From DASZGI01 sp035938995 (GTDB lineage: Bacteria; Actinomycetota; Actinomycetes; Streptomycetales; Catenulisporaceae), in assembly GCF_035938995.1 (NCBI RefSeq), contig NZ_DASZGI010000334.1:1-17893 (forward strand): 17,893 nt of DNA, read 5' to 3'. Under the pieces are notes generated by a model, which saw only the letters and a list, made by a program, of their open reading frames with translations, was not told where the DNA came from and ran no database searches. The first letter of the stretch is position 1; every line of letters starts with the position of its first letter. Both the position numbers and the translations under genes were made by a program. This document shows, in pieces, positions 1 to 5,646 of the stretch.

Positions 1-387
1 GGCCTGCCGCAACGGCTCGACGGCGTCGTGGAAGTACTCCCACGCTTGCGCCATCAACCAATCCGGCGCACCGCCCGCCGCGATCCACGCGGTAGATCCG
101 AGCCCCTCGCGCAGCTCCACGGGAAGCGACGCGGTCCGGACACGATGGCCGGTCAGCAGTCCGTAAGCCTTCACGTCCATGACGAAGGAATCCGGACTAC
201 TGCGCACCCACCCGTCCACGGTCGAAGGGAGCGGAATCGCGTAGTACGACGAGTCGACCTCGACGAGCGGAAACCGTTCGGCGTAGTACCGCAGCCGATC
301 GGCTGGCCTGCGCACCCCAGGCGGATACCAACCCGAGGCGATCAGGTCCTTGTCGGCCCACCCCGCCGTCCCGACGAGGATAGACAT
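1..387 (-). CDS. DUF72 (YecE-like) protein, N-terminal part, truncated by window edge
   Basis: The reading frame is open from the ATG at 387-385 to base 1, giving 129 residues with no stop; family members are usually about 230-300 residues, so the C-terminal half lies outside. The start is preceded by GGAGGAGG five to six bases upstream, an excellent ribosome binding site. The N-terminus has the hallmark DUF72 pattern: a beta strand ILVGTAGW at residues 3-10, then GWYPPG (19-24), RLRYYAERFPLVEVDSSYY (about 31-49) and a VMDVKAYGLLTGH segment. The family is a TIM-barrel fold of uncertain function. Existing suggestions of endonuclease or metal-dependent activity are not proven and nothing here decides between them. 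The region upstream of the gene carries the degenerate repeats at about 445-634. Family assignment is strong; function is unknown. Confidence 0.9.
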   Translation of the reverse strand, partial: MSILVGTAGWADKDLIASGWYPPGVRRPADRLRYYAERFPLVEVDSSYYAIPLPSTVDGWVRSSPDSFVMDVKAYGLLTGHRVRTASLPVELREGLGSTAWIAAGGAPDWLMAQAWEYFHDAVEPLRQA

Positions 388-444
388 CGCAGCCTCCTCC
401 CGCGCAGCCCGCTGTCCACGCAGAATGCGCCAGCCCACGCGGAA

Positions 445-634
445 TCGCGCCGACCAAGCACACACCGACCGCCCAATCAAACGAGCCGCCCGTCGACCGA
501 GTACCCCGCCACCGCGCGATTCAACGAGCGGCCCCGCCGACCGAGCACCGTCCGGCCGCGCAATCCAACGAGCCATGCCGCCGATCGAGTACCCTCCGAC
601 CGGGATCCAACGAGCCACGCGGCCGATCCGTCGC
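445..634. repeat. Degenerate ~43-bp tandem repeats (about 4.5 copies)
   Basis: Units start at 476, 519, 563 and 605 (spacings 43, 44 and 42). Each begins with a variant of ATYCAACGAGCC and continues with a variant of GCCGACCGAGTACC about 15 bases in. A partial unit precedes the first, recognisable from CGCCGACCAAGCAC at about 448-461. Because the spacing is not a multiple of three, a coding role is unlikely. The array lies 60-250 bases upstream of the DUF72 start on the opposite side of its promoter region. Function is unknown. Confidence 0.75.
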
Positions 635-761
635 AATCGTGCTCGAGCGGCGGGCAGCGCGTACTTAGCACTTAGCCCACTCTCACACGCATGCCGCCCA
701 AGTGCCCGCGGTCCGTAACCACCCCTACCGCCATCCCACCGCCTCAAGACTCGTGGGCCTG

Positions 762-952
762 TTACTGGCACTCGCTGACGACCGGTCGGGGTGGCAGTTC
801 GAACAGCGGGAGAGTCGCTCGGTGTCGAGGACGTACGTGACTCCGGCGAGACGCCCTTCTCCGATCTCCAGGACCTGCACGGCCCAGGGCTGTTCGGCGC
901 CTTCGCGGCACTGCCGAACGCCAGCACCCGGGTGTCCGGGACCGGCCCCGAC
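762..952 (-). pseudogene. Remnant of an ECF sigma factor C-terminus (SnoaL-like tail)
   Basis: On the minus strand, about 907-812 encode REGAEQPWAVQVLEIGEGR followed by a stretch ending in LDTERL. This closely resembles the SnoaL-like C-terminal extension of actinobacterial ECF sigma factors, where WAVQVLEI...GRI.G.T.FLDT.RLFPLF.LPPR is typical. At about 810 the frame breaks: restoring one T (CTCTCC read as CTCTTCC) lets the next frame continue as PLFELPPRPVVSECQ to a TAA at 764-762. Farther upstream a compensating pair of frameshifts is apparent: the expected NG.PAFG.YR appears as GHP in one frame and LAFG in another at about 935-910. No sigma-2 or sigma-4 region and no start codon could be found upstream, so only the tail survives. 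This is a decayed gene rather than a functional short protein. The family call rests on remembered motif patterns. Confidence 0.7.
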
Positions 953-1090
953 CCGCGCGCTCTCCGGCAACGTGTGCGGCTCGGCCTGAGGGCGCCGGCT
1001 GGCGAGGGCAAATCCATCGGACGAGCGCGACGCCGGCCGCCGTCGCTCATGTCGAGGCGCGACGTGGAGCTGGCGTTTCCGCTTAGACGG

Positions 1091-1741
1091 TCAGCTCGGC
1101 GGAAGCTCGCGAGGTTTGTCGGTCTTTGGCGCCGACTTCCGCTTGACCTGCACGCCGGCCCAGAACGCGATGCCGGTCACCCGCACAACCGGCGCGCCGG
1201 GCGGCGGTTGGCGGGTTGCCGGGATCTCGTCGTAGCCGCCCATGATGCCGACGCCTTCGAGGTGCACGTGAACGTCGTCGGGAACGATGATCTCGATGCC
1301 GCCCATCAAAGCGTTGGCCCGGATGACCGTCTCTTGTTGGGCGTAGGAGGCCTGACGCAGGTCGAGCACGACGCCGCCCCAGAACGCGAACGCGTTGTAG
1401 CGGGGCGGCACAACCCAAGTGCCCCGCCGCGTCGCGCCCGACATCACCGCGATCGACCAGCGCTTGCGGCTGGCTGTGCCGCCGACTCGCGCGGACATTG
1501 CGGCGGAGGCAGCACCAGGCGCGTAGGAAGCACCCGCGTCGGTGTCAGGCAGATCGCGGATGATCGGCTCGAGCTCCGCGTAGGTCTTCGCACCGTACGC
1601 CCGTTCAAGGCGCTCTTCGAGCTCGTCCATCGTCAGCCGTCCGTGCCCGGCCGCCACCCGAAGGCGCTCGGCGATCCGTTCCCGGTCGGCATCGGAGGCG
1701 CGCATTTCCAGCGCGGCGTTCGGGTCCTGGGCATCGGTCAC
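1091..1741 (-). CDS. DUF1707 and LiaF-like domain protein
   Basis: The 216-residue protein starts at GTG 1741-1739. Residues about 12-64 form the DUF1707 domain: it begins MRASDADRERIAERL and contains GRLTMDELEERLERAY, with a conserved AKTYAELEPIIRDLP close. A flexible Ala/Gly linker and a basic patch (about 91-107) lead to a C-terminal beta-rich region (about 115-200), including GGVVLDLRQA and GGIEIIVPDDVHV, that resembles the C-terminal domain of LiaF-type cell-wall stress proteins. In actinobacteria this architecture is common; LiaF proteins are linked to cell-envelope stress signalling, but the role of this subgroup is not established. No transmembrane segment is evident, so it is probably cytoplasmic or membrane-peripheral. 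No Shine-Dalgarno precedes the GTG; a TAGAAT box ends six bases upstream, suggesting a leaderless transcript. Confidence 0.88.
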   Translation of the reverse strand: MTDAQDPNAALEMRASDADRERIAERLRVAAGHGRLTMDELEERLERAYGAKTYAELEPIIRDLPDTDAGASYAPGAASAAMSARVGGTASRKRWSIAVMSGATRRGTWVVPPRYNAFAFWGGVVLDLRQASYAQQETVIRANALMGGIEIIVPDDVHVHLEGVGIMGGYDEIPATRQPPPGAPVVRVTGIAFWAGVQVKRKSAPKTDKPRELPPS

Positions 1742-1747
1742 GCCCGG

Positions 1748-1753
1748 ATTCTA
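1748..1753 (-). promoter_or_regulatory. Putative -10 box for a leaderless DUF1707 transcript
   Basis: On the minus strand TAGAAT matches the TANNNT -10 consensus and is separated by six bases from the GTG at 1741. This geometry puts transcription start at or next to the first codon, and there is no Shine-Dalgarno sequence in the gap. No convincing -35 element was seen. Confidence 0.5.
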
Positions 1754-1840
1754 GTCTCGGGCCTGTCGGTCTTCATCCAGCGGGCACGCTGCGGGACGCA
1801 GGAGATTGACGCGATGGGCGCAGGACCGGCCGGACGCCAC

Positions 1841-1960
1841 GGCTCGACGGCTCGACGGCTCGACGGCTCGACGGCTCGACGGCTCGACGGCTCGACGGCT
1901 CGACGGCTCGACGGCTCGACGGCTCGACGGCTCGACGGCTCGACGGCTCGACGGCTCGAC
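1841..1960. repeat. Perfect 8-bp tandem array, (GGCTCGAC)x15
   Basis: Fifteen uninterrupted identical copies of GGCTCGAC occupy 120 bases. The array lies between the azoR stop (49 bases away) and the DUF1707 promoter (about 87 bases away). Perfect identity of all copies indicates recent expansion by slippage, so copy number probably differs between strains. An octamer repeat also reads through as a Gly-Ser-Thr-Ala-Arg-Arg-Leu-Asp repeat in an open frame, but nothing indicates translation. Confidence 0.97.
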
Positions 1961-2008
1961 GAGGGACGATACTGCGGCGACTCGAACGGACGCGCAGGAC
2001 TCTTACGG

Positions 2009-2662
2009 TCAGGCGGCTATCCGGGCGGCGACAGCGCGCGCATGCGAGTCGGCGGCGGCGTGCGCCCCTGAGCGTATTTCCTTGGCCTTCGGGATCAGGT
2101 CGGCCATCGCCGGGTTGCGCTCGGCGAGGGTCAGTTCCGCCTTGATGAAGATCACGTCCAGGCCGAGCGCCTTGCCCAGGACGGTCTCCAGGTAGGGCTG
2201 CACGAAGTCCCAGCCCTCGCGCGGAGTACCAGGGCCGTAGCCGCCGCCGTAGGCCAGGATCACGGTCGCCGGCCTACCACCCAGCGGCGGCTGACCATCG
2301 AACGTCAGGGTCCGCCCGCCCTGGATGATCTGGTCGATCCAGGCCTTGAAGGTCGCCGGGACGCCCCAGTTGTACATGGGCACGGTGAACAGATACGCGT
2401 CGGCCTGTTCCACCTCGCTGATCAGCTCATCGCGCCGGGCCGCTGCGGCGGCCTGCTCAGCGGTCCGCTGCTCAGCGGGGATGAAGGCGGCACGGATGTC
2501 GGCCTCAGCGATCGGGGAGACCGGGGTGAGCCCGAGGTCCCGGTAGGTGACGACGCCGTCGGGATGCGCTTGCGCCCAGGCCGCACGAAAGGTCTCGGCG
2601 ATCTCCTTGGAGACCGAGCCGGCCGACAGCGCGGACGAATCAATGTGCAGAAGGCGGGCCAT
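2009..2662 (-). CDS. azoR: FMN-dependent NADH-azoreductase family protein (AzoR-like)
   Basis: The 217-residue length is close to the ~200 residues usual for AzoR/AcpD flavodoxin-fold enzymes. These use FMN and NADH for two-electron reduction of azo compounds and, physiologically, quinones. The N-terminus LLHIDSSALSAGSVSKEI (4-21) is the FMN phosphate-binding segment. PMYNWGVPATFKAWIDQI (95-112) followed by GGRTLTF is the signature dimer and flavin loop, and YGGGYGPG (138-145) is the second flavin loop. The ATG at 2662 has GGAG seven bases upstream. The divergent neighbour is a MarR regulator, the classic arrangement for an inducible detoxification gene. The gene is cytosolic. Substrate specificity cannot be read from sequence. 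Confidence 0.93.
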   Translation of the reverse strand: MARLLHIDSSALSAGSVSKEIAETFRAAWAQAHPDGVVTYRDLGLTPVSPIAEADIRAAFIPAEQRTAEQAAAAARRDELISEVEQADAYLFTVPMYNWGVPATFKAWIDQIIQGGRTLTFDGQPPLGGRPATVILAYGGGYGPGTPREGWDFVQPYLETVLGKALGLDVIFIKAELTLAERNPAMADLIPKAKEIRSGAHAAADSHARAVAARIAA

Positions 2663-2702
2663 GTCTGTACTCCTCGTGGACCTGGAGTTGATCTGCGAGA
2701 CA

Positions 2703-2737
2703 TCTTGTCTCTGAACAAGACTGTCTGTGATCCAGAC
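2703..2737. promoter_or_regulatory. Two inverted repeats in the azoR/marR intergenic region (candidate MarR operators)
   Basis: TCTTGT at 2703-2708 pairs with ACAAGA at 2715-2720 across six bases. GTCTG at 2723-2727 pairs with CAGAC at 2733-2737 across five bases. Both lie between the two divergent starts. A minus-strand TTGACA at 2741-2746 reversed could serve as the azoR -35, so occupancy of these dyads would be expected to block azoR and possibly marR. Assignment as MarR binding sites is inference from position and symmetry. Confidence 0.5.
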
Positions 2738-2740
2738 TAT

Positions 2741-2768
2741 TTGTCAAGCAGCAGATGTCGGGTATTAT
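2741..2768 (+). promoter_or_regulatory. Putative marR promoter (TTGTCA-16-TATTAT)
   Basis: TTGTCA at 2741-2746 and TATTAT at 2763-2768, with a 16-base spacer, each match five of six consensus bases of a vegetative promoter. Transcription would start at about 2775. This rules out the upstream in-frame ATG at 2755 as the marR start because it lies inside the promoter. Confidence 0.6.
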
Positions 2769-2835
2769 CGAAATCGGTGGATGCGGCCCGGATGGCCACG
2801 TCTTTGACGCGTCGCGGTATGGCATGGTGGTCGGC

Positions 2836-3390
2836 ATGACACAGCTCGTGCCGGGGGATTTGCCCGCTGGCCTGGAAGACAACCTCGGCTGGTTGCTCTC
2901 CCAGTGCTTTCGGGCGTACGCCTCGGTGATGGACCGGGTGCTGGCGGACCTTCCGCACGGGCCGCGTGGCTACCAGGCACTTTCGGGTGCCGCGAACTGC
3001 AGCGCAGACAACCAGGCACAGCTGGCCAAGCAGCTCGGTGTGGACCGGACGGTGATGGTCTACCTGGTCGACGATCTCGAGCGGGCCGGGCTCGTCGAGC
3101 GGATTCCGGACCCGAACGACCGTCGCAGCAGGTTGATCCGTGCCACGCCGGCCGGGCACGACCGGCTGAGGGAGACCGAGGCGGCGATCAGCGTCGCCGA
3201 GGCCGAGTTGCTCGGGGCGCTCAGCGCGGACGACCAGGCCAGGCTGCGAAGCATGTTGCGCGAGATAGCCGCCCAGGTTTGCAGCGGCAAGTTCGAAGGC
3301 CCGTGCGGGGCGGCAGAAGCCGCGCAGGGCTGCACCGGCGGCGAGGGAATGACGGCGGCGGTCGGCCAGACCACTACCGCAGGCGAGTGA
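2836..3390 (+). CDS. MarR family transcriptional regulator
   Basis: Winged-helix regulator of about 184 residues. The frame opens at ATG 2755, but the predicted promoter overlaps that codon, so I prefer ATG 2836 (ATG 2824 is also possible; both have weak ribosome binding sites). Conserved pattern: NQAQLAKQLGVDRTVMVYLV (about 59-78) is the recognition helix-turn-helix, followed by DDLERAGLVER and the wing DPNDRRSRLIRATPAG. N- and C-terminal helices form the usual MarR dimer interface. It is divergent from azoR and probably represses it, releasing DNA on binding phenolic or quinone-type ligands or on oxidation. Cysteines at about 24 and 55 and three in an unusual Gly/Ala-rich tail (SGKFEGPCGAAEAAQGC region) make redox sensing possible but unproven. 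Confidence 0.87.
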   Translation: MTQLVPGDLPAGLEDNLGWLLSQCFRAYASVMDRVLADLPHGPRGYQALSGAANCSADNQAQLAKQLGVDRTVMVYLVDDLERAGLVERIPDPNDRRSRLIRATPAGHDRLRETEAAISVAEAELLGALSADDQARLRSMLREIAAQVCSGKFEGPCGAAEAAQGCTGGEGMTAAVGQTTTAGE

Positions 3391-3460
3391 CGCACGAACG
3401 CTGCGATAGCTGAGGGCACGCATCAACCGGCCTAGGGGGACCGCGCCACGACGAGGCCGG

Positions 3461-3474
3461 GGGCGAAGGCGCCC
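3461..3474 (+). terminator. Small hairpin downstream of marR
   Basis: GGGCG at 3461-3465 pairs with CGCCC at 3470-3474 around a four-base AAGG loop, about 70 bases after the marR stop. There is no U-tract, so it is at best a weak terminator. The rest of 3391-3630 holds only a possible promoter near 3568. Confidence 0.25.
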
Positions 3475-3567
3475 GACTTGCCGACTGTGGCCGTCCCCCC
3501 ATCACCCCGCTGACCTCGACAGACGGGGCCGTGGGGCGCGCCTTTCACGCAGTGTGACAGGTCCGGT

Positions 3568-3596
3568 TTGACCGTTGCCCGCCAACACGGCATTGT
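3568..3596 (+). promoter_or_regulatory. Possible promoter of the GNAT gene
   Basis: TTGACC at 3568-3573 and CATTGT at 3591-3596 are separated by 17 bases and lie 35-62 bases before the ATG at 3631. The -35 is good (five of six); the -10 is poor at its first position. Confidence 0.35.
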
Positions 3597-3630
3597 CTTG
3601 CCACCGTTCATAGCTTTGAGAAGGTAGGCA

Positions 3631-4404
3631 ATGGCCGATACGCCCACGGGTGAGGAGCTGCTCGCGATAGCCGCGGGCGGCTGGGGGTTCACCGATTCCA
3701 CGTGGATCGACGGCTGGCAACTGCGCGCCGGCGGCGGCTTCACCCACCGCGCCAACTCGGCCTGGCCGGTGGGACCGCTCTCGCGTCCGCTGCCCGACGC
3801 GCTTGCCGCCGTTCGCGCCTGGTACGCCGAGCGCGAGCTCCCCGCCTTGATCCACATCGTCGCGGGTTCCGAGCTGGACCGCGAGATCGAAGGCCTCGGC
3901 CACGGCGAGATCTCGCACGGTGCGCTGCGCCAGACCGCCGACATCGACGACGTGCTCGATCTGTTGCTGGACGTCGCACCGATCGGGGTCAAGGAGACCT
4001 TCGCCGACGCGCCCGACGACCAGTGGCTCTCGCTCTACCGCTCCGGCCAGGCGCCGCCGGTCGCCCGCGAAATCCTCGGCTCCGGCGAAACCGTCCGCTA
4101 CGCCAGCGTCTTCGACCCCGAGTCCGGCGCCGTGCTCGCGATCGGCCGCGCCGCCCTCGCCATGCGGCCAGGAGACGAGGGACCGGTGCGGTGGGCAGGG
4201 CTGGCCAGCATCGAGACCGCGCCCACCGCCCGCCGCCGCGGCCTGGCGAAGCTGGTCATCGACGGCCTGCTCGAGTGGGCCGCGGACGAGGGCGCTACGC
4301 ACGCGTATCTCGAGGTCGGTGCCGACAACATACCGGCCCTCGCGCTCTACGAGTCGCTCGGCTTCACCACCCACCACGCTTACCATTACCGGGTGATCAG
4401 CTAG
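3631..4404 (+). CDS. GNAT family N-acetyltransferase
   Basis: The 257-residue protein has a C-terminal GNAT acetyl-CoA-binding core: beta strand LASIETAP (191-198), the pyrophosphate-binding loop RRRGLA (201-206), helix KLVIDGLLEWA, strand AYLEV (225-229) and ALYESLGF (238-245). The N-terminal half contains GWQLRAGGGFTHRANSAWP (28-46) and RPLPDALAAVRAWYAERELP (52-71), a pattern shared with two-domain actinobacterial acetyltransferases such as the Rv0428c type. The acceptor substrate is unknown. ATG 3631 is preceded by GAAGG six bases upstream. The methyltransferase gene follows after 67 bases in the same direction, so co-transcription is plausible. Confidence 0.92.
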   Translation: MADTPTGEELLAIAAGGWGFTDSTWIDGWQLRAGGGFTHRANSAWPVGPLSRPLPDALAAVRAWYAERELPALIHIVAGSELDREIEGLGHGEISHGALRQTADIDDVLDLLLDVAPIGVKETFADAPDDQWLSLYRSGQAPPVAREILGSGETVRYASVFDPESGAVLAIGRAALAMRPGDEGPVRWAGLASIETAPTARRRGLAKLVIDGLLEWAADEGATHAYLEVGADNIPALALYESLGFTTHHAYHYRVIS

Positions 4405-4471
4405 AGTCCGATCCGGTCGTTCGGCCGCGATCCCGGCCGGACGCCGGTTCGAGGCGTGAAGGGGCGGGCGA

Positions 4472-5230
4472 TTGGCTGAGCGGTCCAAGTTCGACACCGT
4501 GGCGGAGCTGTACGCCGCTGGACGCCCCGACTATCCCGCCGAGCTGTACGACACCCTCGAGGCGATACTCGGGCGGCCGCTGGCCGGTGCGCACGCGGTG
4601 GACCTCGGGGCGGGCACCGGCATCGCCTCACGCCAGCTCGCCGCGCGCGGCGCCCGGGTGACCGCGCTCGAGCTGTCTGGGCCGATGATCGCCCAGCTCA
4701 CCGCCGACTCAGCTGGCTCGGCTGGCGTGCGCCCCGTTCAAGGCAGCGCCACCGCGATACCCTTGCGCGACTCCTGCGCCGACTTGGTCACGTGCGCGCA
4801 GGCCTGGCACTGGATCGACCCGGCGCTCGGCATCCCCGAGTTCCTCCGCGTGCTGCGGCCCGGCGGTGTCTTCGGGGCCTGGTGGAATCGCACTCTGCGG
4901 GAACTGGACTGGGAGCGGGCGCAGGAGGCGAGGATCGACGCAGCCTGTGGCACGTGGGCGCAGGTGTACAGCCTGCCGACGGACTTCGACGAGCGCTATG
5001 AGCTGACAATCGCCAAATACGACTTCTTCTGGGACCGCCGCGTCATGGTCGACCGGCATCTGGAGAATCTGGCCTCGAAGTCTTACATCGCCGAGCTGCC
5101 GGACCCGGCCGCATTCATCGCCACCGAGCGCGAGCTGCTGCGCGAAGCCTTCCCGGACGGCCGGCTCACCGAACGGTTCGCCACCCATCTCATCGCCGTG
5201 CGCACTCCGGCCGACACCACCGCGGCGTGA
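4472..5230 (+). CDS. Class I SAM-dependent methyltransferase
   Basis: 252-residue Rossmann-fold methyltransferase. Motif I is VDLGAGTG at 43-50, the acidic strand end LEL is at 66-68 and IPLRDSCADLVTCAQAWHW spans about 96-114. The opening KFDTVAELYAAGRPDYP and the AQAWHW signature match small-molecule methyltransferases related to the trans-aconitate/Crg1-like group, and LRVLRPGGVF (125-134) is motif III. The substrate cannot be inferred. The start is TTG 4472, supported by a purine-rich GAAGGGG about seven bases upstream; no better in-frame start exists. It follows the GNAT gene by 67 bases and may share its transcript. Downstream is the long rtcB leader, which could be reached by read-through. 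Confidence 0.9.
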   Translation: MAERSKFDTVAELYAAGRPDYPAELYDTLEAILGRPLAGAHAVDLGAGTGIASRQLAARGARVTALELSGPMIAQLTADSAGSAGVRPVQGSATAIPLRDSCADLVTCAQAWHWIDPALGIPEFLRVLRPGGVFGAWWNRTLRELDWERAQEARIDAACGTWAQVYSLPTDFDERYELTIAKYDFFWDRRVMVDRHLENLASKSYIAELPDPAAFIATERELLREAFPDGRLTERFATHLIAVRTPADTTAA

Positions 5231-5272
5231 AAACAAGCCTCGAAGACACCGCAGCTCGAAAACACGTTGCCG

Positions 5273-5375
5273 CGGTCCGCGGTATATGAGTTCATAGACC
5301 CCGGCGCGGCCGACGGCCCGGACGGTGCGGGCGGGCGCGCGCGGTACGTCGCTTCCACCAACGTACCGCGGACCG
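5273..5375 (+). promoter_or_regulatory. Competing inverted repeats in the rtcB leader
   Basis: A 12-base arm CGGTCCGCGGTA (5273-5284) is exactly complementary to TACCGCGGACCG (5364-5375). The latter overlaps a second 3' arm, ACGTACCGCG (5361-5370), that pairs perfectly with CGCGGTACGT (5340-5349) around an 11-base loop. The two helices cannot form together. A short palindrome TATGA-GT-TCATA (5285-5296) abuts the first arm. The layout is what an RNA switch or attenuator would show, but the promoter is not known: if transcription starts after about 5285, the first arm is not in the RNA. Confidence 0.55.
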
Positions 5376-5382
5376 AGAGAGG

Positions 5383-5390
5383 AGACCTCC
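5383..5390 (+). promoter_or_regulatory. Candidate anti-Shine-Dalgarno element for rtcB
   Basis: AGACCTCC here is perfectly complementary over eight bases to GGAGGTCT at 5632-5639, the rtcB ribosome binding site. It begins eight bases after the competing stems end and overlaps the region just upstream of the uORF start. Long-range pairing is inference. Confidence 0.35.
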
Positions 5391-5394
5391 AGCG

Positions 5395-5451
5395 ATGCAG
5401 CGCCATCACCCGCTCCGCTGTGGCAGGTCCCCTCGACGCAGGCGCCGGTAG
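5395..5451 (+). CDS. Possible 18-residue arginine-rich leader peptide (uORF) upstream of rtcB
   Basis: ATG 5395 to TAG 5449-5451 encodes MQRHHPLRCGRSPRRRRR. GGAG at 5381-5384 lies ten bases upstream. Five successive arginine codons (CGA CGC AGG CGC CGG), two of them rare types, sit immediately before the stop. The position directly after a strong hairpin and 196 bases before rtcB would suit a regulatory leader peptide. Translation is unproven and in GC-rich DNA arginine-rich short frames arise by chance. Confidence 0.3.
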   Translation: MQRHHPLRCGRSPRRRRR

Positions 5452-5625
5452 TCCCCGACCGGCTCGGCCGCGCCCACCCACCTGCGAAGCGAGGGCGCCG
5501 CGGCCGCCGACGTCGCCGCGATTCCGCCCTCCTTCTCGCACGCTCCGAACCCGATCTTTCCGCGCTGAGCGCCGCGCGCACCGGCCGTAATTGCGTCGCG
5601 CCGCTGCGCCATGCGCGACGACAAT

Positions 5626-5639
5626 GACCTTGGAGGTCT
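5626..5639 (+). promoter_or_regulatory. rtcB ribosome binding site, within a small hairpin
   Basis: GGAGGTC at 5632-5638 is the Shine-Dalgarno for ATG 5647 (about ten bases). GACCT at 5626-5630 pairs with AGGTC at 5634-5638 around a three-base loop, so the site can be masked locally. Confidence 0.5.
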
Positions 5640-5646
5640 GACAACG

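Larger units (their letters stand above)
388..1090. other. Gene-poor intergenic stretch
   Basis: No intact gene was recognised here. The segment holds degenerate tandem repeats (about 445-634) and the remnant of a sigma-factor gene (about 762-952). A short 7-bp tandem duplication, ACTTAGC twice, lies at about 662-676. Nothing was recognised in the remaining pieces 638-761 and 953-1090. Open frames crossing the region have no plausible ribosome binding sites or family resemblance and look like GC-rich chance frames. Confidence 0.7.

Noticed and set aside
445..634. CRISPR array
   Set aside because: Repeats are contiguous, degenerate and without unique spacers, and there are no cas genes.
477..671. 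64-codon minus-strand frame with a repeated SAAWLVG motif
   Set aside because: The repeat spacing is mostly not a multiple of three and there is no ribosome binding site; the motif is just the translated DNA repeat.
796..808. tRNA T-loop-like GTTCGAAC
   Set aside because: No acceptor or anticodon stem surrounds it; it lies in the sigma-factor relic.
791..2071. 426-codon + strand frame with an eight-residue repeat
   Set aside because: It is antisense to the DUF1707 gene, and the peptide repeat is only the translated octamer array; no ribosome binding site or family resemblance.
2755..2835. Longer N-terminus for the MarR protein starting at ATG 2755
   Set aside because: A good promoter (TTGTCA/TATTAT) overlaps that codon, so it would not be on the transcript, and the extra residues do not look like MarR.
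5273..5375. Y RNA or tRNA-like RNA next to rtcB
   Set aside because: Y RNAs occur near rtcB in some bacteria, but no T-loop or tRNA-like module was found and no Ro60 gene is adjacent.
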